DNA from: JBPOFM01 sp051252455
Lineage (GTDB): Bacteria > Bacteroidota > Bacteroidia > Flavobacteriales > Flavobacteriaceae
Direction of reading: 5' to 3'
NCBI GenBank assembly: GCA_051252455.1
Contig: JBPOFM010000002.1
Location: 434,001 to 498,000, forward strand
Length of the DNA: 64,000 nt
How positions within the stretch are numbered: the stretch's first letter is position 1; the number at the start of each line of letters is the position of its first letter. The notes beneath the pieces are model-generated. The model saw only the letters and a list, made by a program, of their open reading frames with translations, was not told the DNA's origin and did not search any database. Below are positions 7,424 through 15,331 of the stretch, in pieces. A program made the translations under genes and the position numbers.

Positions 7424-9049
7424 CTACATCATTCCTGGCATTCCGCCGCCACCCATTGGCATTGGAGAATCTTCTTTAATATCTATCAAAGCACATTCTG
7501 TAGTCAAAATCATTCCAGCGACCGAAGCGGCATTTTCCAATGCAATACGTGTTACTTTTTTAGGATCGATGATTCCAGCTTTCAACATATCCACATAGGT
7601 CTCAGTTTTAGCATCAAAACCAAAGTCTTTTTTGCCTTCCATCACTTTAGAAACAACAACGCTACCTTCACCACCTGCATTTTCAACAATAGTACGTAAC
7701 GGAGCCTCAACGGCACGCGCAACAATTTGAATACCTGTCGCTTCGTCATTATTTTCTGAAGACAATTTTTCAAGTGCAGATTTTGCTCTTACTAAAGCAA
7801 CACCACCACCTGCAACAATGCCTTCTTCAACAGCAGCTCTGGTTGCATGTAATGCATCATCCACACGATCTTTTTTCTCTTTCATTTCCACTTCACTTGC
7901 AGCACCAACATAAAGTACAGCAACTCCTCCAGCTAATTTAGCTAAACGTTCTTGCAATTTTTCTTTGTCGTAATCTGAAGTCGTAGTCTCAATTTGAGCT
8001 TTAATTTGATTAACTCTCGCTTTAATATCATCCGCTTTACCAGCACCATTCACGATAGTTGTGTTATCCTTATCAATTGTGATGGTTTCTGCTGTTCCCA
8101 ACATACTTAAATCAGCATTTTCAAGAGAGAAACCTCTTTCTTCAGAAATTACAACACCTCCGGTCAAGATGGCGATATCTTCTAACATTGCTTTACGTCT
8201 GTCACCAAATCCTGGAGCCTTTACTGCGGCAATTTTAAGACCACCACGTAACTTGTTAACTACCAAAGTAGCCAAAGCTTGTCCTTCAACATCTTCTGCG
8301 ATAATCAAAAGTGGACGGCCAGATTGTGCAACTGGTTCCAAGATTGGAAGTATTTCCTGTAAGTTTGAAATCTTTTTGTCAAACAATAAAACATAAGGAT
8401 TTTCTAGATCAGCAATCATTTTATCAGCATCTGTCACAAAATATGGAGACAAATATCCTCTGTCAAACTGCATTCCTTCCACAACATCCACATAAGTGTC
8501 TGTTCCTTTGGCTTCTTCAACAGTGATGACACCTTCTTTTCCAACTTTTCCGAATGCTTTAGCGATTAAATCACCTATAGTATCATCATTGTTAGCTGAA
8601 ATGGATGCAACTTGTTTGATCATTTCAGACGAGTTGCCTACTTTTTTCGCTTGCTTTTCAAGGTCTTTAACGATGGCTTCAACAGCTTTGTCAATACCAC
8701 GTTTCAAGTCCATAGGATTAGCGCCTGCAGCTACATTCTTCAAGCCTTCCTTAACGATTGCTTGTGCCAATACAGTTGCAGTAGTTGTTCCGTCACCAGC
8801 TAAATCGTTGGTTTTTGAAGCAACTTCTTTTACCATTTGTGCTCCCATGTTTTCTAGAGCATCTTCCAATTCTATTTCTTTTGCAACGGTTACACCATCT
8901 TTTGTGACTTGTGGTGCACCAAATGATTTACCAATAATCACATTACGACCTTTAGGTCCTAACGTTACTTTTACTGCATTTGCCAATGCGTCCACACCGC
9001 GTTTTATGCCATCGCGTGCTTCAATATCAAATTTTATATCTTTTGCCAT
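7424..9049 (-). CDS. groEL: Chaperonin GroEL (60 kDa subunit)
   Basis: 541 aa, usual length. ATP-dependent folding chamber subunit, cytoplasmic, working with GroES. Visible landmarks are the N-terminal AKDIKFDIEAR, the ATP-site segments LGPKGRNV and GDGTTTATVLA, and the Gly/Met-rich C-terminal tail ending GGMPGMM. It is downstream of groES on the same strand, with a 100-bp spacer that carries competing inverted repeats. I see no fragment or second copy in the window. Confidence 0.99.
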   Translation of the reverse strand: MAKDIKFDIEARDGIKRGVDALANAVKVTLGPKGRNVIIGKSFGAPQVTKDGVTVAKEIELEDALENMGAQMVKEVASKTNDLAGDGTTTATVLAQAIVKEGLKNVAAGANPMDLKRGIDKAVEAIVKDLEKQAKKVGNSSEMIKQVASISANNDDTIGDLIAKAFGKVGKEGVITVEEAKGTDTYVDVVEGMQFDRGYLSPYFVTDADKMIADLENPYVLLFDKKISNLQEILPILEPVAQSGRPLLIIAEDVEGQALATLVVNKLRGGLKIAAVKAPGFGDRRKAMLEDIAILTGGVVISEERGFSLENADLSMLGTAETITIDKDNTTIVNGAGKADDIKARVNQIKAQIETTTSDYDKEKLQERLAKLAGGVAVLYVGAASEVEMKEKKDRVDDALHATRAAVEEGIVAGGGVALVRAKSALEKLSSENNDEATGIQIVARAVEAPLRTIVENAGGEGSVVVSKVMEGKKDFGFDAKTETYVDMLKAGIIDPKKVTRIALENAASVAGMILTTECALIDIKEDSPMPMGGGGMPGMM

Positions 9050-9069
9050 TTTATTTATTTTTGTTTTTA

Positions 9070-9151
9070 GCCTTTAGCTGTTTGCTATTGGCTAGATGAA
9101 TTTAACTTTAATAAGGAGCTAAAGGCCAATGGCCAATAGCTAATAGCAATT
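9070..9151 (-). repeat. Heptad repeats and competing hairpins in the groES-groEL spacer
   Basis: GCCTTTAGCT (9070-9079) is the exact reverse complement of AGCTAAAGGC (9117-9126), and GCTATTGGC (9084-9092) of GCCAATAGC (9132-9140). The order of the arms makes the two pairings mutually exclusive. The right part is also a 7-base array: GGCCAAT twice, AGCTAAT, AGCAATT (9124-9151), overlapping the groES stop codon. Confidence 0.7.
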
Positions 9152-9425
9152 AAATAATTGCCAAAACATCACTTTCACGCATGATCAAATAATCTTTGCC
9201 TTCCAGTTTCAATTCTGTTCCTGCGTATTTTCCGTAGAGTACGGTGTCACCCACTTTAACTGTTACAGGATTTTTTTTAGTGCCTTTGCCTACGGCGACA
9301 ATTTTACCTTTTTGTGGTTTTTCTTTTGCGTTGTCAGGAATAATAATTCCGGATGCTGTTTTTGTTTCAGCTTCTACAGGTTCAATAAGAACCCTATCCG
9401 CTAATGGTTTAATGTTTAAGCCCAT
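9150..9425 (-). CDS. groES: Co-chaperonin GroES (10 kDa subunit)
   Basis: 91 aa, usual length. Lid of the GroEL chamber. It shows the conserved N-terminus with PLADRVLIEP, the mobile-loop region TKTASGIIIPD and the C-terminal strand LIMRESDVLAII. It is first in the groES-groEL pair. No TAnnTTTG promoter is visible upstream, so heat-shock control, if any, uses something I cannot recognise. Confidence 0.98.
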   Translation of the reverse strand: MGLNIKPLADRVLIEPVEAETKTASGIIIPDNAKEKPQKGKIVAVGKGTKKNPVTVKVGDTVLYGKYAGTELKLEGKDYLIMRESDVLAII

Positions 9426-9512
9426 ATTATTAGTTTATGATTAATTAAATTATATTATTATAAGTATTCGAAAATTGTGCCAATAGACATTGACTGACAA
9501 ACTTTCAGTAAC

Positions 9513-9542
9513 AAAAAATGCCAACAATTAGTGTTGGCATTT
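9513..9542 (-). terminator. Rho-independent terminator of the miaB-secG operon
   Basis: AAATGCCAAC (9516-9525), 7-base loop, GTTGGCATTT (9533-9542), followed in the minus-strand direction by a run of T. Perfect 10-bp stem just past the secG stop. It separates the upstream operon from groES-groEL. Confidence 0.85.
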
Positions 9543-9565
9543 GATATATTTTTTTTTGAATAATC

Positions 9566-9916
9566 TTATTCTGCAGGATCCGTTGGTGTAGTCGTATCGT
9601 TTGTTGAAGGTGTAGACACTGGCGCAGGTGCTGAAGTAGCTGCGTCCGAATCTAACGCTTTAGAATCTCTATTACCTGGATGGTCAATCGCCACATTTGA
9701 TAAAAGAATCAACGCTAATAAAAGTGTAGCCAAAGCCCAAGTGCTTTTGTCTAAAAAGTCGGTTGTTTTCTTAACACCACCCAATTGTTGTGATCCGCCG
9801 CCACCAAATGAAGAAGATAATCCACCTCCTTTTGGATTTTGAACCATGACAACGACCACTAATAAAAAGGCTACAATGATGATAAGGACTAAAAATATTG
9901 TAAACGTAGTATCCAT
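9566..9916 (-). CDS. secG: Preprotein translocase subunit SecG
   Basis: 116 aa. Small membrane subunit of the SecYEG channel. Two hydrophobic helices (about 5-27 and 55-77) flank the conserved MVQNPKGGGLSSSFGGGGSQQ segment typical of SecG. The C-terminal tail is rich in Ala, Thr, Pro and Asp, as often in Bacteroidota. It starts 4 bp after the TPR gene stop and is the last gene of the operon. Confidence 0.95.
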   Translation of the reverse strand: MDTTFTIFLVLIIIVAFLLVVVVMVQNPKGGGLSSSFGGGGSQQLGGVKKTTDFLDKSTWALATLLLALILLSNVAIDHPGNRDSKALDSDAATSAPAPVSTPSTNDTTTPTDPAE

Positions 9917-9920
9917 TGAT

Positions 9921-10868
9921 TTAAATATTATTTTTTTCTTGTAATTGTTTTACTGCTTTAATTTGGTCTGCAAAGAAACCACTTTTTTCTGGATATTTCA
10001 AACTTAAAATTTTATAAGATTGAATTGCCTTTTCATAGCTTTTTTGTTCTAAATAAATTCTCGCTAAAGTCTCCGTCATTAAGCCATCATGCTGCGCTGC
10101 TTGGGCTTTTGCAATGTTGATGGTAGGTGTGTCTTTTGAAGGAATTATTTTAGGATTGGTCTCTAAAAACTTGTCGATCAATTCAAATTTCTGCTCGATT
10201 GTGGAATCAATTTCTACTTTTTCGGATGGTTTCTCTTCAGTTTTGACATCGCCTTCGTCATCCGTGTCTCTGATGATGGGTTTGAAACTTGTGATTTTTA
10301 ACCATTCAGAAAAAGAATGTGTTTCTGACTTTTCAAATTCTAAAGGTTTTCCGATGTTAAGTACTTCTTCAGGGTTAGGTTCTTCGACTGTTGGAATAGT
10401 CTCGGTATCGGTTTGTTCACCTTCAATATTAAAATTTGCGATGGTTCCAATTGTCATCCGTTTTTCAAACAAGTCTGGGTCAAGAACACCTTGGGTTGAT
10501 CTAATCTGATCCTTGAGCGCATCATCGATTTCAACACTTTTATCAATTGAAATATCATCAACCTCATTTACTTGAATATCTTTTAAATGATCTGAATTTT
10601 GCTTGATGAGTTGCGAAATTTCATTTTGATTAAAAGATTGCGACGTTATAAAGTCAAACAAAATACTTCGATCTGTCGTATAGGCAGCAGTCACCTTCAA
10701 TTCCTGATTGTATTTGAAACTGTCCTTGTTTTTCAGTCCTTTTAGATACAATGCCCTTGCAGGTTGAAAATAGGGAAACTCGGTAATTATCGCATGGATA
10801 TCATTGGTTTGATCCGCATTGATTTGCTGTGGATGTTGTAAAAGATATGTGAATTCTTGTTTGTTCAA
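9921..10868 (-). CDS. TPR-containing protein of the lptE-secG operon
   Basis: 315 aa with no signal peptide. The N-terminal part (about 1-60) contains a helical PYFQPARALYLKGLKN segment. The middle (about 100-225) is acidic and probably disordered. The C-terminus (about 250-310) holds one tetratricopeptide-like unit (MTETLARIYLEQKSYEKAIQSYKILSLKYPEKSGFFADQI). It is conserved in this position in flavobacteria as far as I know, but has no assigned function. It lies between lptE (33 bp) and secG (4 bp), hinting at an envelope-biogenesis accessory. Confidence 0.75.
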   Translation of the reverse strand: MNKQEFTYLLQHPQQINADQTNDIHAIITEFPYFQPARALYLKGLKNKDSFKYNQELKVTAAYTTDRSILFDFITSQSFNQNEISQLIKQNSDHLKDIQVNEVDDISIDKSVEIDDALKDQIRSTQGVLDPDLFEKRMTIGTIANFNIEGEQTDTETIPTVEEPNPEEVLNIGKPLEFEKSETHSFSEWLKITSFKPIIRDTDDEGDVKTEEKPSEKVEIDSTIEQKFELIDKFLETNPKIIPSKDTPTINIAKAQAAQHDGLMTETLARIYLEQKSYEKAIQSYKILSLKYPEKSGFFADQIKAVKQLQEKNNI

Positions 10869-10901
10869 AGTTTTAATATATCAAAATATGATAATTCTCA
10901 C

Positions 10902-11408
10902 TTACCATTTGGCCAATGTGGCATTAAAAATATCCTGCGTAATACGCTCAAAAATTTCTGCGATGGCTATGTCTTTTTGACTTCCAATCAATTGAGATGT
11001 CCCTGCATAATCATAAAAAAAGGAGAAACGTTGTTCTAAATCAGATTCTTCATCATTCTTGTCAAAAAACCGTACGTTGACGGTAATGGTCAACCTATTT
11101 TGTGCTGCGGTATTATCAGCAGTTGCTGTGGTGGGAGAAATACGATATTCGGTAATTTCACCTTCATAAGTTAAGTCGCCACCAGATGTAACCAAATCCA
11201 ATCGGGTTTGATTAAGTATGAGGTCTTGTAGAGCCAAGGTGAAATCACGTTCCAAACCTGGCTCAATCAATTGTGCGTTATTTTGAAAATAATTAACTTG
11301 GAAAGTTTCCGTGCCTTCTGGAACCGACGCACCAGTAAAGGAATAATTTCCACAGCCGAAAAGCGATATAGAAATCGCAACTATAATTATATACTTAAAA
11401 TATTTCAC
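10902..11408 (-). CDS. lptE: LPS-assembly lipoprotein LptE
   Basis: 168 aa. Outer-membrane lipoprotein that plugs LptD for LPS delivery to the cell surface. The lipoprotein signal ends at FGCGNYSF (lipobox Cys about residue 19). The opening GCGxYSFTGASVP and the segment FTLALQDLILNQTRLDLV are typical of Bacteroidota LptE. It follows the AAA+ activator by 27 bp in a minus-strand operon. Confidence 0.9.
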   Translation of the reverse strand: MKYFKYIIIVAISISLFGCGNYSFTGASVPEGTETFQVNYFQNNAQLIEPGLERDFTLALQDLILNQTRLDLVTSGGDLTYEGEITEYRISPTTATADNTAAQNRLTITVNVRFFDKNDEESDLEQRFSFFYDYAGTSQLIGSQKDIAIAEIFERITQDIFNATLAKW

Positions 11409-11435
11409 GCTTAATTTTTATAGATTAACGTCGGA

Positions 11436-12716
11436 TTATAAATCAAATTGCTTAATTTTTCGATATAACGTTCTTTCACTAATGCCCAATTCAGCAGCAG
11501 CCAATTTGCGTTTACCATGATGACGCTCCAATGATTTTTTAATGAGTTCTAGTTCTTTATCATGTAAAGAAAGCGTTTCTTCCTCCTCAATTTCTTCAGC
11601 AAAATGATATTTGTCTTTAGTGCTTTCGCCATGGAATTCTTCCGCCTCTTTATAATAAGGATTGGTTTTTTCGGCTAAAGCTAAAATTTCAGCTTCATCT
11701 GTAGTTTCTTCAAAATCGGTTTCGTCTTCGTCACCATAGATTTTTTGAATCAAACCTTCATTTTTCTTTTGAACATCACCCGCGTTGCCATTTTTCATCA
11801 ATTCCATGGTCAATTTCTTAAGGTCATTCAAATCGGCCTTCATATCGAAAAGAACTTTGTACAGAATTTCCCGCTCACTGCTAAAGTCGCTATCAGATTT
11901 TGAAGTGTTGATGACAGCCGGTAAATTGCTACCATGATTTGGCAAATAACTATGCAATGTACTGGCATTAATTGTTCTGGTTTGCTCTAAAACGGATATT
12001 TGCTCGGCAACATTGCGTAATTGGCGAATATTTCCGTTCCATCGGTTTTTCAATAAAATATCAACAGCCTCATCTGTCAACTTGATCGTTGGCATTTTAT
12101 ATTTAAAAGCAAAATCGCTAGCAAATTTTCTAAAAAGGAGATGAATATCATCTTTTCGATCACGTAAAGGAGGAATGTTGATATCTACTGTACTCAATCG
12201 GTAATAGAGATCTTCCCTGAATTTTTCTTTTTTGATGGCTTCAAACATATCGACGTTAGTCGCCGCCACAATTCTTACATTAGTGCTTTGAACTTTACTA
12301 GAACCTACTTTGATGAATTCGCCGTTTTCCAATACCCGAAGCAAACGCACTTGGGTAGTTAAAGGCAATTCGCCAACTTCATCGAGAAAAATAGTGCCAC
12401 CATCAGCAACTTCAAAATACCCTTCTCTGGTGGCGGTTGCGCCCGTAAAAGCACCTTTTTCGTGACCAAACAATTCGCTATCAATCGTTCCCTCTGGTAT
12501 TGCACCACAGTTGACGGCAATGTATTTCCCATGTTTTCTGTGTGATAGTTGATGGATGATTTTTGGAATACTTTCTTTACCAACACCACTTTCACCAGTT
12601 ACCAAGACCGAAATATCAGTTGGTGCAACTTGAATAGCTTTTTCTATGGCACGATTGAGTTTTGGGTCATTCCCAATAATTCCAAATCGTTGTTTTATAG
12701 CTTGTATGGATTCCAT
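11436..12716 (-). CDS. Sigma-54-dependent type AAA+ transcriptional activator, no receiver domain
   Basis: 426 aa. An AAA+ domain (about 10-245) has Walker A GESGVGKES, the sigma-54-contact loop GAFTGA, and Walker B IFLDEVGELP. A long acidic linker (about 270-375) follows. A Fis-type helix-turn-helix closes the protein (about 385-426, RKLAAAELGISERTLYRKIKQ). There is no N-terminal sensor or receiver domain, so control must be by level, partner or nucleotide. It lies between a lipoprotein gene and lptE. Because GAFTGA is intact, true sigma-54 activation is plausible; the target genes are unknown. Confidence 0.92.
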   Translation of the reverse strand: MESIQAIKQRFGIIGNDPKLNRAIEKAIQVAPTDISVLVTGESGVGKESIPKIIHQLSHRKHGKYIAVNCGAIPEGTIDSELFGHEKGAFTGATATREGYFEVADGGTIFLDEVGELPLTTQVRLLRVLENGEFIKVGSSKVQSTNVRIVAATNVDMFEAIKKEKFREDLYYRLSTVDINIPPLRDRKDDIHLLFRKFASDFAFKYKMPTIKLTDEAVDILLKNRWNGNIRQLRNVAEQISVLEQTRTINASTLHSYLPNHGSNLPAVINTSKSDSDFSSEREILYKVLFDMKADLNDLKKLTMELMKNGNAGDVQKKNEGLIQKIYGDEDETDFEETTDEAEILALAEKTNPYYKEAEEFHGESTKDKYHFAEEIEEEETLSLHDKELELIKKSLERHHGKRKLAAAELGISERTLYRKIKQFDL

Positions 12717-12721
12717 TCTTT

Positions 12722-12756
12722 ATTCTTGCGAAAGCAGTCCCGACACTTCGGGATCG
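12722..12756. repeat. Dispersed hairpin element, copy 2, with an added TCCCGA/TCGGGA hairpin
   Basis: ATTCTTGC, GAAA, GCAG matches the shared element (12722-12737). Where other copies have GGAATCTC, this one runs into TCCCGA-CACT-TCGGGA (12738-12753). It ends 6 bases upstream of the AAA+ gene start codon on the minus strand. Confidence 0.6.
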
Positions 12757-12761
12757 TTTAT

Positions 12762-13694
12762 TTAATTTACAAAACTGAAAGTCTCTTCCTGATCAATTGT
12801 AACGCCATCACCCAAGTCATAGTTTCCAACTCTGCTTGTAATTCTATTATCCCCATCATATTGAATCACGAAATTAACCGTGCCTTCTGGAGCAGTAATG
12901 GCAATCCAGTTATTTGTGCTGAAAAATTGAGCCATGCTTGTACCCACATTATCGGAATATTCATCATTTAAATATGATAAAGCAACTTGATCACTAAAAG
13001 CGTCCTTCAAAGGATTCACATTAGTGTCAAACATAAATGTGATGGACGTCGGGTCTTCTCCAGTAACGATAGAAGAGATGCAATTACCAAGCCCGTCATA
13101 ATCGATAACCTCTGTCTTAATAGATGTGTTGCCGTCAAAGGATTCTTTTTTGACCACCTGACCGTTAGAATCTAATGTGAAGACGGTAGAGATGGTTGAA
13201 TTTACAATGGTTCTTGTTATTGTATTTGCCGAATATGCAAAGTTATATGTGTAATCATCGTCATCATCACCGACATAGTTGTAGACAATTTGCGAAATAT
13301 TATCTCCCGTATAACTAATCGTGGCTTCATTTGTCAATACACCCGAAGCCATGCTTCTGTATCCTGTAATGTTATTCGAATTGTCTCTGGTGTATGAAAC
13401 ATTTTCAGTAAATGTTTCGCCAAAGAATGTTGAATTGATCACAGTTGTATTAACATGATTATTTGAATTAAAAGTATAAGCACTGTGCACAACTATTGGG
13501 CCTAGGAAAGGGACTTCTGTATCAACATTATAAATATAAGTACTTAAGGCTAATGGTTCGTCGCTTGGAGTACCATCTCCGTCTCCATCGCCTTCACCGT
13601 TGTCAACAGTGTTTAAGAGAGCTCGGTCCAAAGGTTCGACATCACATGAGGTAATTAATGTAATAGACACTAAAATAAGGAATAGTTTTTTCAT
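12762..13694 (-). CDS. Hypothetical lipoprotein with RHS/YD-like beta repeats
   Basis: 310 aa. The lipoprotein signal is MKKLFLILVSITLITSC (lipobox Cys17). A Gly/Asp run (about 32-45, GEGDGDGDG) precedes a beta-rich body with recurring units such as DNSNNITGY, GDNISQIVY, DSNGQVVKK and DGLGNCISS, which resemble the YD-type repeats of RHS-like lipoproteins in Bacteroidota. I do not recognise a specific family. It is inserted between miaB (12 bp) and the AAA+ activator in an otherwise housekeeping operon. Location is probably the outer membrane facing out or the periplasm. Confidence 0.7.
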   Translation of the reverse strand: MKKLFLILVSITLITSCDVEPLDRALLNTVDNGEGDGDGDGTPSDEPLALSTYIYNVDTEVPFLGPIVVHSAYTFNSNNHVNTTVINSTFFGETFTENVSYTRDNSNNITGYRSMASGVLTNEATISYTGDNISQIVYNYVGDDDDDYTYNFAYSANTITRTIVNSTISTVFTLDSNGQVVKKESFDGNTSIKTEVIDYDGLGNCISSIVTGEDPTSITFMFDTNVNPLKDAFSDQVALSYLNDEYSDNVGTSMAQFFSTNNWIAITAPEGTVNFVIQYDGDNRITSRVGNYDLGDGVTIDQEETFSFVN

Positions 13695-13706
13695 GTTTTT
13701 CAGGGT

Positions 13707-15152
13707 TTAATTGTTTTTTGAATAGCCAACTGCTTCACCAATAAGTGTTGCTGTGGTGCATTCATTTATTTTCACATTGACGAAGTCACCAATATTATAA
13801 TGTTCTTTTGGAAATACAACGACGGTACTTTGTTCATTACGTCCCGACCAGTCGCTATCAGATTTTTTTGAGGATTTCTCGATCAGCACTTCCATCACTT
13901 TCCCAAGCGATTGTTGCGTTCTATAATGACTATGTTTTTGTTGTAAGTCTACAATTTCTTGTAAGCGTCTCTTTTTTGTTTCTTCAGGGACATCATCTTC
14001 CAGTTTACGAGCTGCCATAGTTCCAGGGCGCTCTGAATATGCATACATATAACCAAAATGATATTTGACATGCTCCATTAAACTGAGAGTGTCTTGATGA
14101 TCTTCATCCGTTTCTGTAGGAAAACCAGCAATCATATCTTGCGAAACAGCACAATCTGGAAGAATTGTTCGAATGTCATCTATCAATTTAAAATATTCTT
14201 CACGTGTATGCTGACGATTCATTTCCTTCAAAATGCGATTGCTTCCACTTTGAACAGGTAAATGAATATAATTACAAATATTATCATATTTCGCCATGGT
14301 TCTAACCACATCCAATGTCATGTCTTGTGGATTGGATGTCGAAAAACGAATTCTCATCTTCGGCTGTGCTGTTGCGCAAAATTCTAAAAGTTGCGAGAAA
14401 TCCACAGACGTAGCTTTTTGCATTTCACTTGCTTTCTCAAAATCTTTTTTGAGTCCGCCGCCATACCATAGGTAACTGTCGACATTTTGACCCAATAAGG
14501 TGATTTCTTTATAGCCTTTATTCCACAGATCGTTAACTTCTTCAATGATGCTTTGCGGATCACGACTGCGTTCGCGCCCGCGTGTAAAAGGCACTACACA
14601 GAATGTACACATATTATCACAACCACGTGTAATAGAGACAAGTGCTGTGACTCCATTAGAGTTTAGGCGAATAGGCGAAATGTCACCATACGTTTCATCT
14701 TTAGATAAAACAACGTTGATGGCATCACGACCATCATCAACTTCTTCGAGTAAATTAGGTAAATCTTTATAGGCATCTGGCCCAACGACCAAATCGACGA
14801 TTTTTTCTTCCTCGAGAAATTTACTTTTCAGACGCTCTGCCATGCAACCCAAAACACCCACTTTCATTTTCGGATTGATACGTTTTACAGCATTGTATTT
14901 TTCAAGCCGTTTGCGAACGGTTTGTTCGGCTTTATCACGAATGGAGCAGGTATTGATCAATACCAAATCGGCATCTTCCAATTTATCGGTTGTATTGAAA
15001 CCTTGAGTTGTCAATATGGATGCTACGATTTCGCTGTCGCTAAAATTCATGGCGCAGCCGTAACTCTCGATAAAAAGTTTACGAGTATTTTCTTTTTTTT
15101 GTTCTAAAACAAGACGTTCGCCTTGTTTGGTTTCATCAATGACTTTTTCCAT
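13707..15152 (-). CDS. miaB: tRNA-2-methylthio-N6-dimethylallyladenosine synthase MiaB
   Basis: 481 aa. Radical SAM methylthiotransferase acting on i6A37 of tRNA. The N-terminal UPF0004 domain carries its three Fe-S cysteines (SYGCAMN, NTCSIRD, LGCMAER). The radical SAM motif is CDNMCTFC. A C-terminal TRAM domain ends the protein (about 415-478). It is the first gene of the minus-strand operon that runs to secG. Its promoter is at 15224-15254, and a dispersed hairpin lies 6 bases before its start codon. Confidence 0.97.
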   Translation of the reverse strand: MEKVIDETKQGERLVLEQKKENTRKLFIESYGCAMNFSDSEIVASILTTQGFNTTDKLEDADLVLINTCSIRDKAEQTVRKRLEKYNAVKRINPKMKVGVLGCMAERLKSKFLEEEKIVDLVVGPDAYKDLPNLLEEVDDGRDAINVVLSKDETYGDISPIRLNSNGVTALVSITRGCDNMCTFCVVPFTRGRERSRDPQSIIEEVNDLWNKGYKEITLLGQNVDSYLWYGGGLKKDFEKASEMQKATSVDFSQLLEFCATAQPKMRIRFSTSNPQDMTLDVVRTMAKYDNICNYIHLPVQSGSNRILKEMNRQHTREEYFKLIDDIRTILPDCAVSQDMIAGFPTETDEDHQDTLSLMEHVKYHFGYMYAYSERPGTMAARKLEDDVPEETKKRRLQEIVDLQQKHSHYRTQQSLGKVMEVLIEKSSKKSDSDWSGRNEQSTVVVFPKEHYNIGDFVNVKINECTTATLIGEAVGYSKNN

Positions 15153-15157
15153 ACCAT

Positions 15158-15180
15158 ATTCCTGCGAAACAGGAATCTCC
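15158..15180. repeat. Dispersed hairpin element, copy 3 (perfect stem)
   Basis: ATTCCTG, CGAAA, CAGGAAT gives a perfect 7-bp stem, followed by CTCC. It is 6 bases upstream of the miaB start codon, inside the presumed miaB 5' leader, where it could occlude ribosome loading. Confidence 0.75.
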
Positions 15181-15223
15181 CGTTTAAAAATGATCCTTCT
15201 TAATAAAATTATTCAGGAATTGC

Positions 15224-15254
15224 CAAAGATAGGATTATTTAGGAATTGTGACAA
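15224..15254 (-). promoter_or_regulatory. Promoter of the miaB-secG operon
   Basis: On the minus strand TTG (15254-15252), 20 bases, TATCTTTG (15231-15224), a full match to the Bacteroidota -33/-7 pattern. The leader to miaB is about 65 bases and contains the hairpin at 15158. The promoter is interleaved with the divergent one at 15246-15274. Confidence 0.7.
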
Positions 15255-15274
15255 AGTGACAGTTGTTAATTTTG
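15246..15274 (+). promoter_or_regulatory. Promoter of the membrane protein gene at 15332
   Basis: TTG (15246-15248), 18 bases, TAATTTTG (15267-15274). The -33 parts of this and the divergent miaB promoter overlap, so the two polymerases should compete. Confidence 0.7.
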
Positions 15275-15331
15275 TTTGAAAGTTTCAAATACTATTCGTT
15301 TCTTTGAGACTCACCAACTAAACCCATATCT

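Noticed and set aside
8061..9077. Plus-strand open frames opposite groEL
   Set aside because: They are antisense shadows of a highly conserved gene and show low-complexity hydrophobic translations.
9450..9490. TGGCAC followed by TC after five bases upstream of groES, looking like a sigma-54 (-24/-12) promoter
   Set aside because: The -12 GC is missing (TCGA instead of TTGC), and groES is not expected to be sigma-54 dependent.
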